Assembly (NCBI GenBank): GCA_946004305.1
Contig: CAMFZJ010000005.1
Coordinates: 1-23,311, forward strand
Reading direction: 5' to 3'
DNA: 23,311 bases
Source of the DNA: an uncultured Clostridia bacterium
GTDB lineage: Bacteria; Bacillota; Clostridia; Oscillospirales; Acutalibacteraceae
The notes under the pieces are model-generated. The model worked only from the letters and a program-made list of their open reading frames with translations. It ran no database searches and was not told the origin of the DNA. The translations under genes and the position numbers were made by a program. The stretch's first letter is position 1, and each line of letters opens with the position of its first letter. This document shows positions 1 to 6,639 of this stretch, piece by piece.

Positions 1-43
1 TTCCTCTACGTCTCGTGGGCTCGGAGATGTGTATAAGAGACAG
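1..43 (+). other. Illumina Nextera adapter remnant (sequencing artefact)
   Basis: Bases 25-43 are the 19-nt Tn5 mosaic end (AGATGTGTATAAGAGACAG). Bases 10-24 are the Nextera read-2 extension (starts GTCTCGTGGG, ends CTCGG). Bases 2-9, TCCTCTAC, match the i7 index N712 as it appears in the primer, as I recall it, and base 1 would be the last base of the flow-cell part. This is library adapter left on the contig end, not genomic DNA or a natural Tn5 end. The genomic sequence begins at about base 44. Confidence 0.97.
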
Positions 44-66
44 GTATATTATATGGGAGTAATACT

Positions 67-462
67 ATGAAAATAAAAGAATCTGCAGAAGATTATCTTG
101 AAAGCATACTTATTCTTAAAAACAAAAATAAAACAGTACGTTCCATTGACATTGTTAATCATATAAAAGTAAGCAAGCCCAGCGTAAGCGTAGCTATGAA
201 AAAGCTTAGAGAAAACGGCTATATCCAAATGGATACTGAGGGATATATTACTCTTACAGAGTCAGGCAAAGAAATTGCCGACAAAGTTTATGAGCGACAT
301 ATGTTTATATCTCAGTGGCTTGAAGATTTGGGAGTACCTGAAGACATTGCCGCCCATGACGCCTGCAAAATCGAACATGTGCTTTCGGTAGAGAGCTTTG
401 ATGCAATAAAGAAAAAATACAAAGACAGAAAATGCCGTGGCTGTAACGGATGCGGACAATAA
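67..462 (+). CDS. DtxR/IdeR/MntR-family metal-dependent transcriptional repressor
   Basis: A 131-residue protein of the DtxR family: cytosolic dimers that bind operators when loaded with Fe(II) or Mn(II). An N-terminal winged helix-turn-helix spans about residues 1-65 (recognition region SKPSVSVAMKKLRENGY). A metal-binding dimerisation domain spans about 66-115. By comparison with B. subtilis MntR and C. diphtheriae DtxR, likely ligands are D9, E12, H78, C100, E103 and H104. D9 resembles MntR, while C100 in HDACKIEHVLS resembles DtxR Cys102. There is no SH3-like third domain. The protein ends with an unusual CxxCxxC tail (C123, C126, C129). The start at 67 has GGGAG about 7 nt upstream. A terminator follows directly. 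The regulated genes (perhaps feo or mnt) would lie off the left edge. Family assignment is firm; the metal is inferred. Confidence 0.9.
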   Translation: MKIKESAEDYLESILILKNKNKTVRSIDIVNHIKVSKPSVSVAMKKLRENGYIQMDTEGYITLTESGKEIADKVYERHMFISQWLEDLGVPEDIAAHDACKIEHVLSVESFDAIKKKYKDRKCRGCNGCGQ

Positions 463-477
463 TCAAAACCAACAAAC

Positions 478-517
478 AATTTAAGGGAGTCTAAGACTCC
501 CTTAAATTATATTTTTA
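478..517 (+). terminator. Rho-independent terminator after the DtxR-family gene
   Basis: A perfect 14-bp inverted repeat (478-491 with 495-508, three-base loop TAA, core AAGGGAGTC/GACTCCCTT) starts 16 nt after the repressor stop. It is followed by a T-rich run (ATATTTTTAT). It separates the repressor from the tRNA-Ala promoter. Confidence 0.9.
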
Positions 518-527
518 TCCAAAATTA

Positions 528-556
528 TTGCAATAAAAAAGCAACTATGTTACAAT
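528..556 (+). promoter_or_regulatory. Sigma-A type promoter of tRNA-Ala
   Basis: The -35 box TTGCAA (528-533) and -10 box TACAAT (551-556) are separated by exactly 17 nt. Transcription would begin around 563-564, a few bases before the mature tRNA 5' end at 567. It lies just after the upstream terminator. Confidence 0.8.
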
Positions 557-566
557 TGTGCAAAAT

Positions 567-642
<76 letters not shown>

Positions 643-689
643 AAATTTAATTCTTCTATAAAATCAGCCTATAATAAAAAGAGGATAGT

Positions 690-1022
690 ATGATTATTGA
701 TTTTAAAAAAATTGAAACTACCGTAATTCCGCAATTTCGCGGAGGAGAAAAGAATACAATTGCCAATATGTATGTTGACAACCTAAACAAAATAATGCTT
801 GGCAAACTCGAAGTAGGTGCGTCCATCGGTATGCATACTCACCAAACAAACAGTGAAATTATTTATATAATTTCAGGTGAAGGCAAATGCCTTTATGATG
901 ACACAGAGGAAGCCTTATCATCAGGCTCCTGTCACTACTGTCCAAAAGGACATAAGCACAGTTTAATAAATAACAGCAACTCAGAGGATTTGGTATTCTT
1001 TGCAGTTATACCCGAACAATAA
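690..1022 (+). CDS. Small single-domain cupin protein
   Basis: A 110-residue, single-barrel cupin. Motif 1 is canonical: G47, H49, H51, E56 and G63. Motif 2 is canonical: G79, P85, G87, H90 and N94. The expected metal ligands are H49, H51, E56 and H90. There is no signal peptide, so it is cytosolic. Small cupins of this type are often sugar-binding, isomerase-like or sensory proteins, and the sequence does not say which. The start at 690 is preceded by AGAGGA at about 5 nt spacing. A possible weak promoter has TATAAT at 670-675 but a poor -35 box (TTAATT, 647-652). Otherwise it depends on read-through from the tRNA-Ala promoter. The family is firm; the substrate is unknown. Confidence 0.88.
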   Translation: MIIDFKKIETTVIPQFRGGEKNTIANMYVDNLNKIMLGKLEVGASIGMHTHQTNSEIIYIISGEGKCLYDDTEEALSSGSCHYCPKGHKHSLINNSNSEDLVFFAVIPEQ

Positions 1023-1057
1023 AATCACCTAATATATGATATTACAAAATCTTTTAT

Positions 1058-1085
1058 TTGCGAACTAATTAGTTTCTTCCATAAT
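1058..1085 (+). promoter_or_regulatory. Candidate promoter of trkAH with internal palindrome
   Basis: TTGCGA (1058-1063), a 16-nt spacer and CATAAT (1080-1085) form a plausible sigma-A promoter. It would give an RNA starting about 1092, only some 6 nt before the trkA ATG at 1098. The spacer contains a perfect 12-nt palindrome AACTAATTAGTT (1063-1074), placed where a repressor could block polymerase. This is an inference from sequence alone. Confidence 0.4.
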
Positions 1086-1097
1086 TAGTGGTAACAT

Positions 1098-2456
1098 ATG
1101 AATATTATAATTGTAGGCTGTGGCAGAGTTGGCAGAGCAATAACTGAACAATTAAGCGGCGAGGGACATATTGTTACTGTCATTGATACAAAAGCAAAGG
1201 CATTAGAGCAGATTGCTGATACAAACAATATAATGACAATTCACGGCAACGGTGCAACATTTGAAACATTATCAGAAGCAGAGGTTGCGGACTGCGACCT
1301 TATGATTGCAGTAACTGCAACTGATGAGCTTAATCTTTACGCTTGCCTTATCGCTAAAAACGCAGGGGCACCACGAACAATAGCCCGAGTAAGAAACCCT
1401 GAATATACAAAGGATATTCCAAAGCTTAAGGACGAGCTTAAGCTGAGTCTTGCTATTAATCCGGAGCAAACCTGTGCAAGAGAGCTTGCCCGACTTCTCA
1501 AAAACTCAGGTGCTATTGAAATTGACTCCTTTGCCAAAGGCATTGTAGATATTATTAAAATCTGTGTATCGGAAAATTCCCCTCTTGCAAATCAGAAAAT
1601 TATTGACTGCACTAAAATTATTAAGCAGGGAATCCGTATCTGTCTTATTGAGAGGGACGGTCACAGCTATATTCCAAACGGCGATTTTGAAATAGAGTCA
1701 GGAGATTTGCTTTCCTTTGTAGGCTCAAGCAAAGCTACATCTAAATTACTGAAAAAGCTTGGAGTTGAAACTAATCGAAACCACAGCGTAATGATATTAG
1801 GCGGTGGCAAAATTGCATACTACCTTGCTGAAAATCTTTCTGAAATCGGTATCAAGGTAAAAATTATTGAAAAGAATTTAGACCGTTGTGAAAATCTCAG
1901 CGAAAATCTTAAAGACCCGATTATTATCCACGGTGACGGAACCGATCAGGAAGTTCTTATTTCCGAGGGTATAGAGCATGCTGACGCAATTTTAGCCTTT
2001 ATGGGTTCTGACGAAGAAAACATCCTTATGTCACTATTTGCAAAGGATATTAACCCAAAGGCAAAGGTTATTACAGAAATCAACAACCCCACTTTTACAA
2101 AAATTGTTGAAAAACTGCCCCTTGATTCAATCATTCACACTAAACACCTGACAGGAGAATATATTATCAGATATGTAAGGGGTATGCAAAACTCTGTAGG
2201 AAGCAATATAGAAACTCTTTATCGTTTATCTACAGGACAGGTGGAAGCCTTGGAATTTCGAGTTCGTGAGGACTCAATGGTAACAGGTGTTCCCCTTTCG
2301 ATGCTTGAATTAAAGCCTGACTTACAGGTTGTATGCATTAACAGACAAGGCAATATTATTATTCCAAACGGTACAGATACAATTGAGCTGAAGGACACAG
2401 TAATCGTAGTTACAAAACAAACAGGATTATCTGACCTCCGGGATATTTTAAAGTAA
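1098..2456 (+). CDS. trkA: Trk/Ktr potassium uptake regulatory subunit TrkA
   Basis: A 452-residue peripheral subunit that binds nucleotides and gates the TrkH potassium channel at the inner face of the membrane. It has the E. coli-type double arrangement of RCK-N/RCK-C modules. The first Rossmann motif is GCGRVG (7-12) with acidic D30 ending strand 2. The second is around GGGKIA (235-240) with E258. The RCK-C (TrkA-C) domains are near 140-220 and 370-450. The length is normal for two-module TrkA (about 450). The start at 1098 has only a weak ribosome site (GTGG), possibly because the leader is very short. It is followed 8 nt later by trkH, forming a two-gene operon. Confidence 0.95.
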   Translation: MNIIIVGCGRVGRAITEQLSGEGHIVTVIDTKAKALEQIADTNNIMTIHGNGATFETLSEAEVADCDLMIAVTATDELNLYACLIAKNAGAPRTIARVRNPEYTKDIPKLKDELKLSLAINPEQTCARELARLLKNSGAIEIDSFAKGIVDIIKICVSENSPLANQKIIDCTKIIKQGIRICLIERDGHSYIPNGDFEIESGDLLSFVGSSKATSKLLKKLGVETNRNHSVMILGGGKIAYYLAENLSEIGIKVKIIEKNLDRCENLSENLKDPIIIHGDGTDQEVLISEGIEHADAILAFMGSDEENILMSLFAKDINPKAKVITEINNPTFTKIVEKLPLDSIIHTKHLTGEYIIRYVRGMQNSVGSNIETLYRLSTGQVEALEFRVREDSMVTGVPLSMLELKPDLQVVCINRQGNIIIPNGTDTIELKDTVIVVTKQTGLSDLRDILK

Positions 2457-2464
2457 GAGGTTAT

Positions 2465-3910
2465 ATGAACAAACGGCTTATTATTTATATACTGGGTTGG
2501 GTACTGATGATTGAAGGCTTTGCAATGCAAGGCTCAACATTAGTCGGTCTTTGGTATCACGAAAAAAACTTCATATATTTTCTTACAACGGGTATTTTCA
2601 TAATGACAGTAGGCTTTCTTATCGTACTTAAAAAGCCTAAAAACACAAAAATGTACCGGAGAGATGGTTTTGCGGCTACAGCCTTTAGCTGGATAGTACT
2701 ATCACTTTTGGGCTGTCTGCCCCTTTATTTAAGCAAACAAATTCCATCATTTATTGACGCTTTTTTTGAAATAATGTCCGGCTTTACAACCACAGGCGCA
2801 ACTATACTTACAGATATAGAGGCTCTGGACAATTGTATGCTGTTTTGGCGTTCATTCAGCCATTGGCTGGGAGGTATGGGAGTACTTGTATTCCTGCTTG
2901 CTATTATTCCGACTCTTGGAGGAAACCAAAGCATTAACCTGATGAAGGCAGAATCCACAGGTCCTAACGTAGACAAAGCTATACCTAACCTGAGAACCTA
3001 TGCCGCTATTCTTTATGCTATTTACATTGGACTTTCCGTTCTTGAAACAATACTTCTTATGTGTGGCGGAATGTACTTCTTTGATGCGGTAACAACTACA
3101 TTTTCAACAGCAGGCACGGGAGGTTTTGCATCATATAACAACTCTATAGCCCATTTTAACAGCTATTATCTACAGGGTGTTATTTCTGTATTTATGATAC
3201 TTTTCGGCGTAAACTTTTATATATATCTCCTGCTTCTTACAAGAAAGTTCAAAAAAGCCTTTTCCAGTACAGAATTGTGGGTGTATCTTGGAATAATTGC
3301 ATTTTCTGTTATTACAATAGGAATTAGTATTGTAAAGATCTTCGGAAATATTTTTGACGCTATGCACCAGAGCTTGTTCTATGTTGCCTCAATTATTTCA
3401 ACAACAGGCTTTGCTATTACAGATAGAAATATCTGGCCGGAGCATACTAAGGTTATTATTCTTATTCTAACCTGTCTTGGTGCTTGCGGTGGAAGTACAG
3501 GCGGTGGATTGAAAATTTCAAGACTTCTTATTCTTGCAAAAGAAATAAGAAAGGAATTCAAGTTGATTGTCCACCCACACACCGTCCATACAATTAAAAT
3601 TGACGGTCGAAAAATATCACACGAAACAACCCGAAGCGTAAGTGTTTACTTGATGATTTATGTAGCAATTGTTATAGTAAGCACTATAGTCGTTGCTTTT
3701 GACGGTTATGATTTTACGACAAATTTTTCTGCTGTTCTGGCAACAGTAAACAATGTAGGTCCGGGATTCGGAGTTGTAGGCTCAACAGGAAACTACAGCT
3801 CATTCAGTATTCTTTCAAAAATTGTTTTCTGTTTTGATATGCTTGCAGGACGACTTGAGCTATATCCTTTGCTGTTGGCATTTGCCCCATCAGCTTGGAA
3901 AAAGAATTAA
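2465..3910 (+). CDS. trkH: Trk/Ktr potassium channel subunit TrkH
   Basis: A 481-residue integral membrane potassium channel of the TrkH/KtrB family. The four pore-loop repeats are visible: SGFTTTGAT (105-113), STAGTGGF (214-221), STTGFA (312-317) and NVGPGFG (430-436). The glycine-rich intramembrane gating loop GACGGSTGGGLKISR is at 339-353, and the conserved AGRLELYPLL is near the C-terminus (461-470). The N-terminal hydrophobic helices and length match TrkH (about 480) rather than the shorter KtrB. It starts 8 nt after trkA with AGAGG as ribosome site, so the two are cotranscribed and work as one potassium importer. A hairpin with a T run follows the stop. Confidence 0.95.
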   Translation: MNKRLIIYILGWVLMIEGFAMQGSTLVGLWYHEKNFIYFLTTGIFIMTVGFLIVLKKPKNTKMYRRDGFAATAFSWIVLSLLGCLPLYLSKQIPSFIDAFFEIMSGFTTTGATILTDIEALDNCMLFWRSFSHWLGGMGVLVFLLAIIPTLGGNQSINLMKAESTGPNVDKAIPNLRTYAAILYAIYIGLSVLETILLMCGGMYFFDAVTTTFSTAGTGGFASYNNSIAHFNSYYLQGVISVFMILFGVNFYIYLLLLTRKFKKAFSSTELWVYLGIIAFSVITIGISIVKIFGNIFDAMHQSLFYVASIISTTGFAITDRNIWPEHTKVIILILTCLGACGGSTGGGLKISRLLILAKEIRKEFKLIVHPHTVHTIKIDGRKISHETTRSVSVYLMIYVAIVIVSTIVVAFDGYDFTTNFSAVLATVNNVGPGFGVVGSTGNYSSFSILSKIVFCFDMLAGRLELYPLLLAFAPSAWKKN

Positions 3911-3917
3911 TAAAATC

Positions 3918-3952
3918 CACCTTACAGGTAATACTACTTGTGAGGTGTTTTT
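3918..3952 (+). terminator. trkH terminator hairpin overlapping the next gene's ribosome binding site
   Basis: A 12-bp stem (3918-3929 with 3936-3947; ten Watson-Crick and two G-U pairs) with loop AATACT is followed by TTTTT (3948-3952) and then directly by the ATG at 3953. By structure it is an intrinsic terminator for trkAH. The 3' arm also contains GAGGTG (3942-3947), the only good ribosome site for the gene at 3953, so the closed hairpin would both end transcription and hide that site. Confidence 0.75.
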
Positions 3953-4321
3953 ATGTCTGAAGCAATTATTGATTTTAATGAATATGAACTTCCCAAAGAA
4001 TATCCCTTTGGAGCAAAGCTTTTTTTCTTATATTTTTTAAATGTAGCAGACTGGTTTTGCACCCAGGTATTAATTGATACGGGATATTTTCACGAGGCAA
4101 ACCCAATGATGAGCTGGATAATGGATTATCCCTTGGTAGGTTTTTTTGTAAAATGTATTCTGCCCCTTGCTCTGTCAATAATAATCTGGCTGTTTTATAA
4201 AATATTCAAAATTCAGCAGAACAAGTTTACAAACTTCATCATCTACACAGGGGTAATTCTATACAGCGTAGTAATATCAGTGCATATTGTAAATTTTCTA
4301 TTGCTCTTTTTCGGTTTTTAA
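3953..4321 (+). CDS. Small three-helix membrane protein, DUF5658-like
   Basis: A 122-residue protein with a charged N-terminus (1-20) and three predicted transmembrane segments at about 22-41, 61-85 and 95-120. Two motifs resemble the DUF5658 family of unknown function: LNVADWFCTQ (29-38) at the first helix, and HEANPMMSW (47-55) in the following loop. It has no catalytic motif I can identify. ATG at 3953 has GAGGTG at 5-nt spacing, but that site is buried in the hairpin described at 3918-3952. It lies between the potassium importer and the ABC-F gene on the same strand. Existence as a gene is likely; function is unknown. Confidence 0.75.
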   Translation: MSEAIIDFNEYELPKEYPFGAKLFFLYFLNVADWFCTQVLIDTGYFHEANPMMSWIMDYPLVGFFVKCILPLALSIIIWLFYKIFKIQQNKFTNFIIYTGVILYSVVISVHIVNFLLLFFGF

Positions 4322-4348
4322 TGTAAAATATTATAGTATTGTTCTGAA

Positions 4349-4356
4349 AGGAAGTG
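4349..4356 (+). promoter_or_regulatory. Ribosome binding site fixing a TTG start for the ABC-F gene
   Basis: AGGAAGTG is well placed (6 nt after its end) for TTG at 4363. The in-frame GTG at 4354 lies inside this site and cannot be its start. The protein then begins MPVLSVHNLS, a typical N-terminus for the family. Confidence 0.7.
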
Positions 4357-4362
4357 ATTGTT

Positions 4363-6270
4363 TTGCCTGTACTAAGTGTTCACAATTTATCAATGAGCTT
4401 TGTTGAACAAAATCTCTTTAATGATGTTACCTTTGAAATAGAGAAAGGTGACAAGGTTGGATTTATCGGTGCAAACGGTGTAGGCAAAACAACCCTTTTC
4501 AAAATCATTAATAAAGAGCTTTCCCCTGACAATGGGCAGGTTTTTACATCGGGAGATACTGTTGTAGGCTATATGGAACAGCATGCCTGCAGCAATCCTG
4601 ACAGAACAGTATATGAGGAGCTTATTTCTGTATTTGATTACCTTGAAGAAATGGAAAAGGAAATTGAAATTCAGAATAATCTTGTAGCCTCCACTAATTC
4701 CCCATCAGCTGAAGATATTGAAAAGCAAACCTATCTTATTGAACAGTTTGAAAGGCTGGGAGGACTTACATATAAAAGCCGTACACGTTCTGCCCTTTTA
4801 GGCTTTGGCTTTGATGAAGACTATTTCAATATGCCCACAGGCAAGCTTTCCGGCGGACAACGTTCTAAGCTAAGCCTGTTGAAGCTTTTGCTTTCAAAAT
4901 CAAACTTTCTTCTCCTTGACGAACCTACAAACCATCTGGATTTAAAGGCGGTAGGCTGGCTTGAAAACTTCATTAAGGATTTTAGCGGTTCAATGCTTAT
5001 TATAAGCCACGATCGATATTTTCTTGACAAGGTAACTAATAAAACCATAGAGCTGGAACACAATAAAGCCATGACTTATAAAGGCAACTATACTGAATTT
5101 AAAAAGAAAAAACAAGCATATGAGGAAAGTCTTAGAAATAAATACGAAAACGATATTAAGGAAATCAATCGTATTGAAGCTATTGTTGAACAGCAAAAAC
5201 GCTGGGGACGTGAGAGAAATTTTATTACAGCAGCCAGCAAGCAAAAAGAAGCAGACAGAATTAAAGCACAGCTTGTAACGCCTGAAAGTGACCTTGAAAC
5301 TCTACATATGAGATTTACACCTAAGCGTGTAAGCGGAAATGATGTGCTGATTTGTTCTAACCTTTCTAAAAGCTTTGATGATAAGAAGCTATTTAGTAAT
5401 GTGGATTTACATATTCGCAAGGGCGAGCGAGTATTTATTATCGGTGAAAACGGATGTGGTAAAACCACTCTGTTTAATATGCTGTTAAGCAAAATTTCAG
5501 TTGATAGCGGTGAAGTTGAATTTGGCGCACAGGTTGATTTAGGATATTTTGACCAAATGCAAAACAACCTTGATTTATCAAAAACTGCTCTGGACGAAGT
5601 GTGGGATACATTCCCCAATATGACTGAAACTGAAGTCAGAACAGCTTTAGGAAGCTTTTTATTTAAAGGGGATCAGGTGTTTAAGCCTCTTAGCAAAATG
5701 AGTGGCGGTGAGCGAGCAAGAGTCAGTCTGCTCAAGCTAATGCTTGACGGAAGTAATTTTCTCCTCCTTGACGAGCCTACAAACCACCTTGACAGCTCCT
5801 CTCGTGAACAGCTTGAAAACACCCTTGCAGATTATGAGGGTACTATGCTTATTGTCAGCCATGACAGATACTTTATTAATAGGCTTGCCACCAGAATTCT
5901 TGACCTAACGCCAAATGGTATGGTAGAATATTTAGGTAATTATGACTATTACCTTGAAAAAAACAAGGACTTTGCATTTGCAAGAATAAGTAATGGCGAA
6001 GTAGCTGAAAAGCCAAAAAAAGGCACTAATGACTATAAGCTGAGAAAACAACAGCAAGCAAAAGAACGTAAGCGTCAAAATGATTTGAAGAAAGTGGAAG
6101 CAGAAATAGAAAAGCTTGATACAGAAATTCAGGAGCTTAACAACAGACTTCAGGAAGAAGACGTAGTTTCTGATTATGAAAAGCTTTTAGCCCTTACAAA
6201 AGAAATTGATGAAAGACAAAAATATCAGGACAGTTTATATCTTAAGTGGGAAGAGCTTACCGAAGCCTAA
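4363..6270 (+). CDS. ABC-F family ATP-binding cassette ATPase (ribosome-associated type)
   Basis: A 635-residue cytosolic protein with two ABC domains fused in one chain and no membrane segment, as in ABC-F translation factors. Domain 1: Walker A GANGVGKTT (36-44), signature LSGGQ (162-166), Walker B with LLLDEPTNHLD (about 183-193), H-loop histidine 216. A charged linker of about 225-315 (the P-site tRNA interaction motif region) follows. Domain 2: GENGCGKTT (361-369), SGGER (447-451), LLLDEPTNHLD (467-477), histidine 500. A C-terminal coiled coil at about 560-632 resembles the Uup/YdiF subgroup. These proteins act at the ribosomal E site to relieve stalled or inhibited ribosomes; a housekeeping role is more likely than resistance, but this is inference. 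The start is TTG. No terminator is seen before the tRNA-Arg gene. Confidence 0.92.
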   Translation: MPVLSVHNLSMSFVEQNLFNDVTFEIEKGDKVGFIGANGVGKTTLFKIINKELSPDNGQVFTSGDTVVGYMEQHACSNPDRTVYEELISVFDYLEEMEKEIEIQNNLVASTNSPSAEDIEKQTYLIEQFERLGGLTYKSRTRSALLGFGFDEDYFNMPTGKLSGGQRSKLSLLKLLLSKSNFLLLDEPTNHLDLKAVGWLENFIKDFSGSMLIISHDRYFLDKVTNKTIELEHNKAMTYKGNYTEFKKKKQAYEESLRNKYENDIKEINRIEAIVEQQKRWGRERNFITAASKQKEADRIKAQLVTPESDLETLHMRFTPKRVSGNDVLICSNLSKSFDDKKLFSNVDLHIRKGERVFIIGENGCGKTTLFNMLLSKISVDSGEVEFGAQVDLGYFDQMQNNLDLSKTALDEVWDTFPNMTETEVRTALGSFLFKGDQVFKPLSKMSGGERARVSLLKLMLDGSNFLLLDEPTNHLDSSSREQLENTLADYEGTMLIVSHDRYFINRLATRILDLTPNGMVEYLGNYDYYLEKNKDFAFARISNGEVAEKPKKGTNDYKLRKQQQAKERKRQNDLKKVEAEIEKLDTEIQELNNRLQEEDVVSDYEKLLALTKEIDERQKYQDSLYLKWEELTEA

Positions 6271-6381
6271 ATTATATTCATAAAAAAGCTTCTTTCAAAA
6301 TAGTAATGCCTAGATTAATGATACTCCGGCTTTCCCTTTCATCATCAACGCAGAAAAGCCTACAATACAATATAAACACAC

Positions 6382-6458
6382 CTATCCGTAGCACAGCTGG
6401 ATAATGCAACAGACTCCGACTCTGTAGATCACCGGTTCAAATCCGGTCGGGTAGGCCA
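6382..6458 (+). tRNA. tRNA-Arg (anticodon CCG)
   Basis: A 77-nt cloverleaf with encoded CCA (6456-6458) and discriminator G6455. The acceptor 6382-6388 (CTATCCG) pairs fully with 6448-6454 (CGGGTAG, one wobble). The D arm is GCAC/ATGC with one mismatch, and the anticodon stem ACAGA/TCTGT has loop CTCCGAC with anticodon CCG at 6416-6418 (reads CGG). The T arm is ACCGG/CCGGT. Upstream, TACAAT at 6361-6366 and 6366-6371 could be -10 boxes, but no good -35 is seen, so it may depend on ABC-F read-through. A strong terminator follows at once. Confidence 0.96.
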
Positions 6459-6491
6459 AAAAAGGTCACGAAAATAATTCGTGACCTTTTT
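6459..6491 (+). terminator. Terminator after tRNA-Arg
   Basis: A perfect 14-bp stem (6459-6472 with 6478-6491, core GGTCACGAA/TTCGTGACC) with loop AATAA begins directly after the CCA and ends in TTTTT. The leading A run means it could also act on the opposite strand. Confidence 0.92.
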
Positions 6492-6576
6492 CTTATAATA
6501 TTTAGAATATTCCCGGGTATTATTAAATTATAGAATAGAATTTATACCTGCATAATACAATACCTTACAACGAAGA

Positions 6577-6600
6577 AGCCCTGCACCTAAGTGCAGGGCT
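6577..6600 (-). terminator. Probable terminator of the surface-protein gene
   Basis: A perfect 10-bp GC-rich stem (6577-6586 with 6591-6600, loop of 4) lies 39 nt past the stop of the minus-strand gene. On the minus strand it is followed by TTCTTCG, a weak T tract, so termination may be partial. It lies in the convergent gap between this gene and tRNA-Arg, which otherwise holds no feature. Confidence 0.6.
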
Positions 6601-6639
6601 GAAATTATGTCTTAATACTTATTGTTTACTAATTATAAA

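Noticed and set aside
25..43. Tn5 mosaic end as a sign of a natural transposon
   Set aside because: It is joined to Nextera adapter and index bases at the contig edge, so it is library DNA.
3822..4040. A 72-codon plus-strand frame across the trkH end and the next gene
   Set aside because: It is out of frame with both supported genes and has no ribosome site.
5088..5618. A 176-codon open frame on the minus strand opposite the ABC-F gene
   Set aside because: It lies wholly within the strongly conserved ABC-F coding region, has no ribosome site and no recognisable protein features.
6381..6457. tRNA-Arg starting one base earlier
   Set aside because: Only the register beginning at 6382 gives a fully paired acceptor stem with the encoded CCA.
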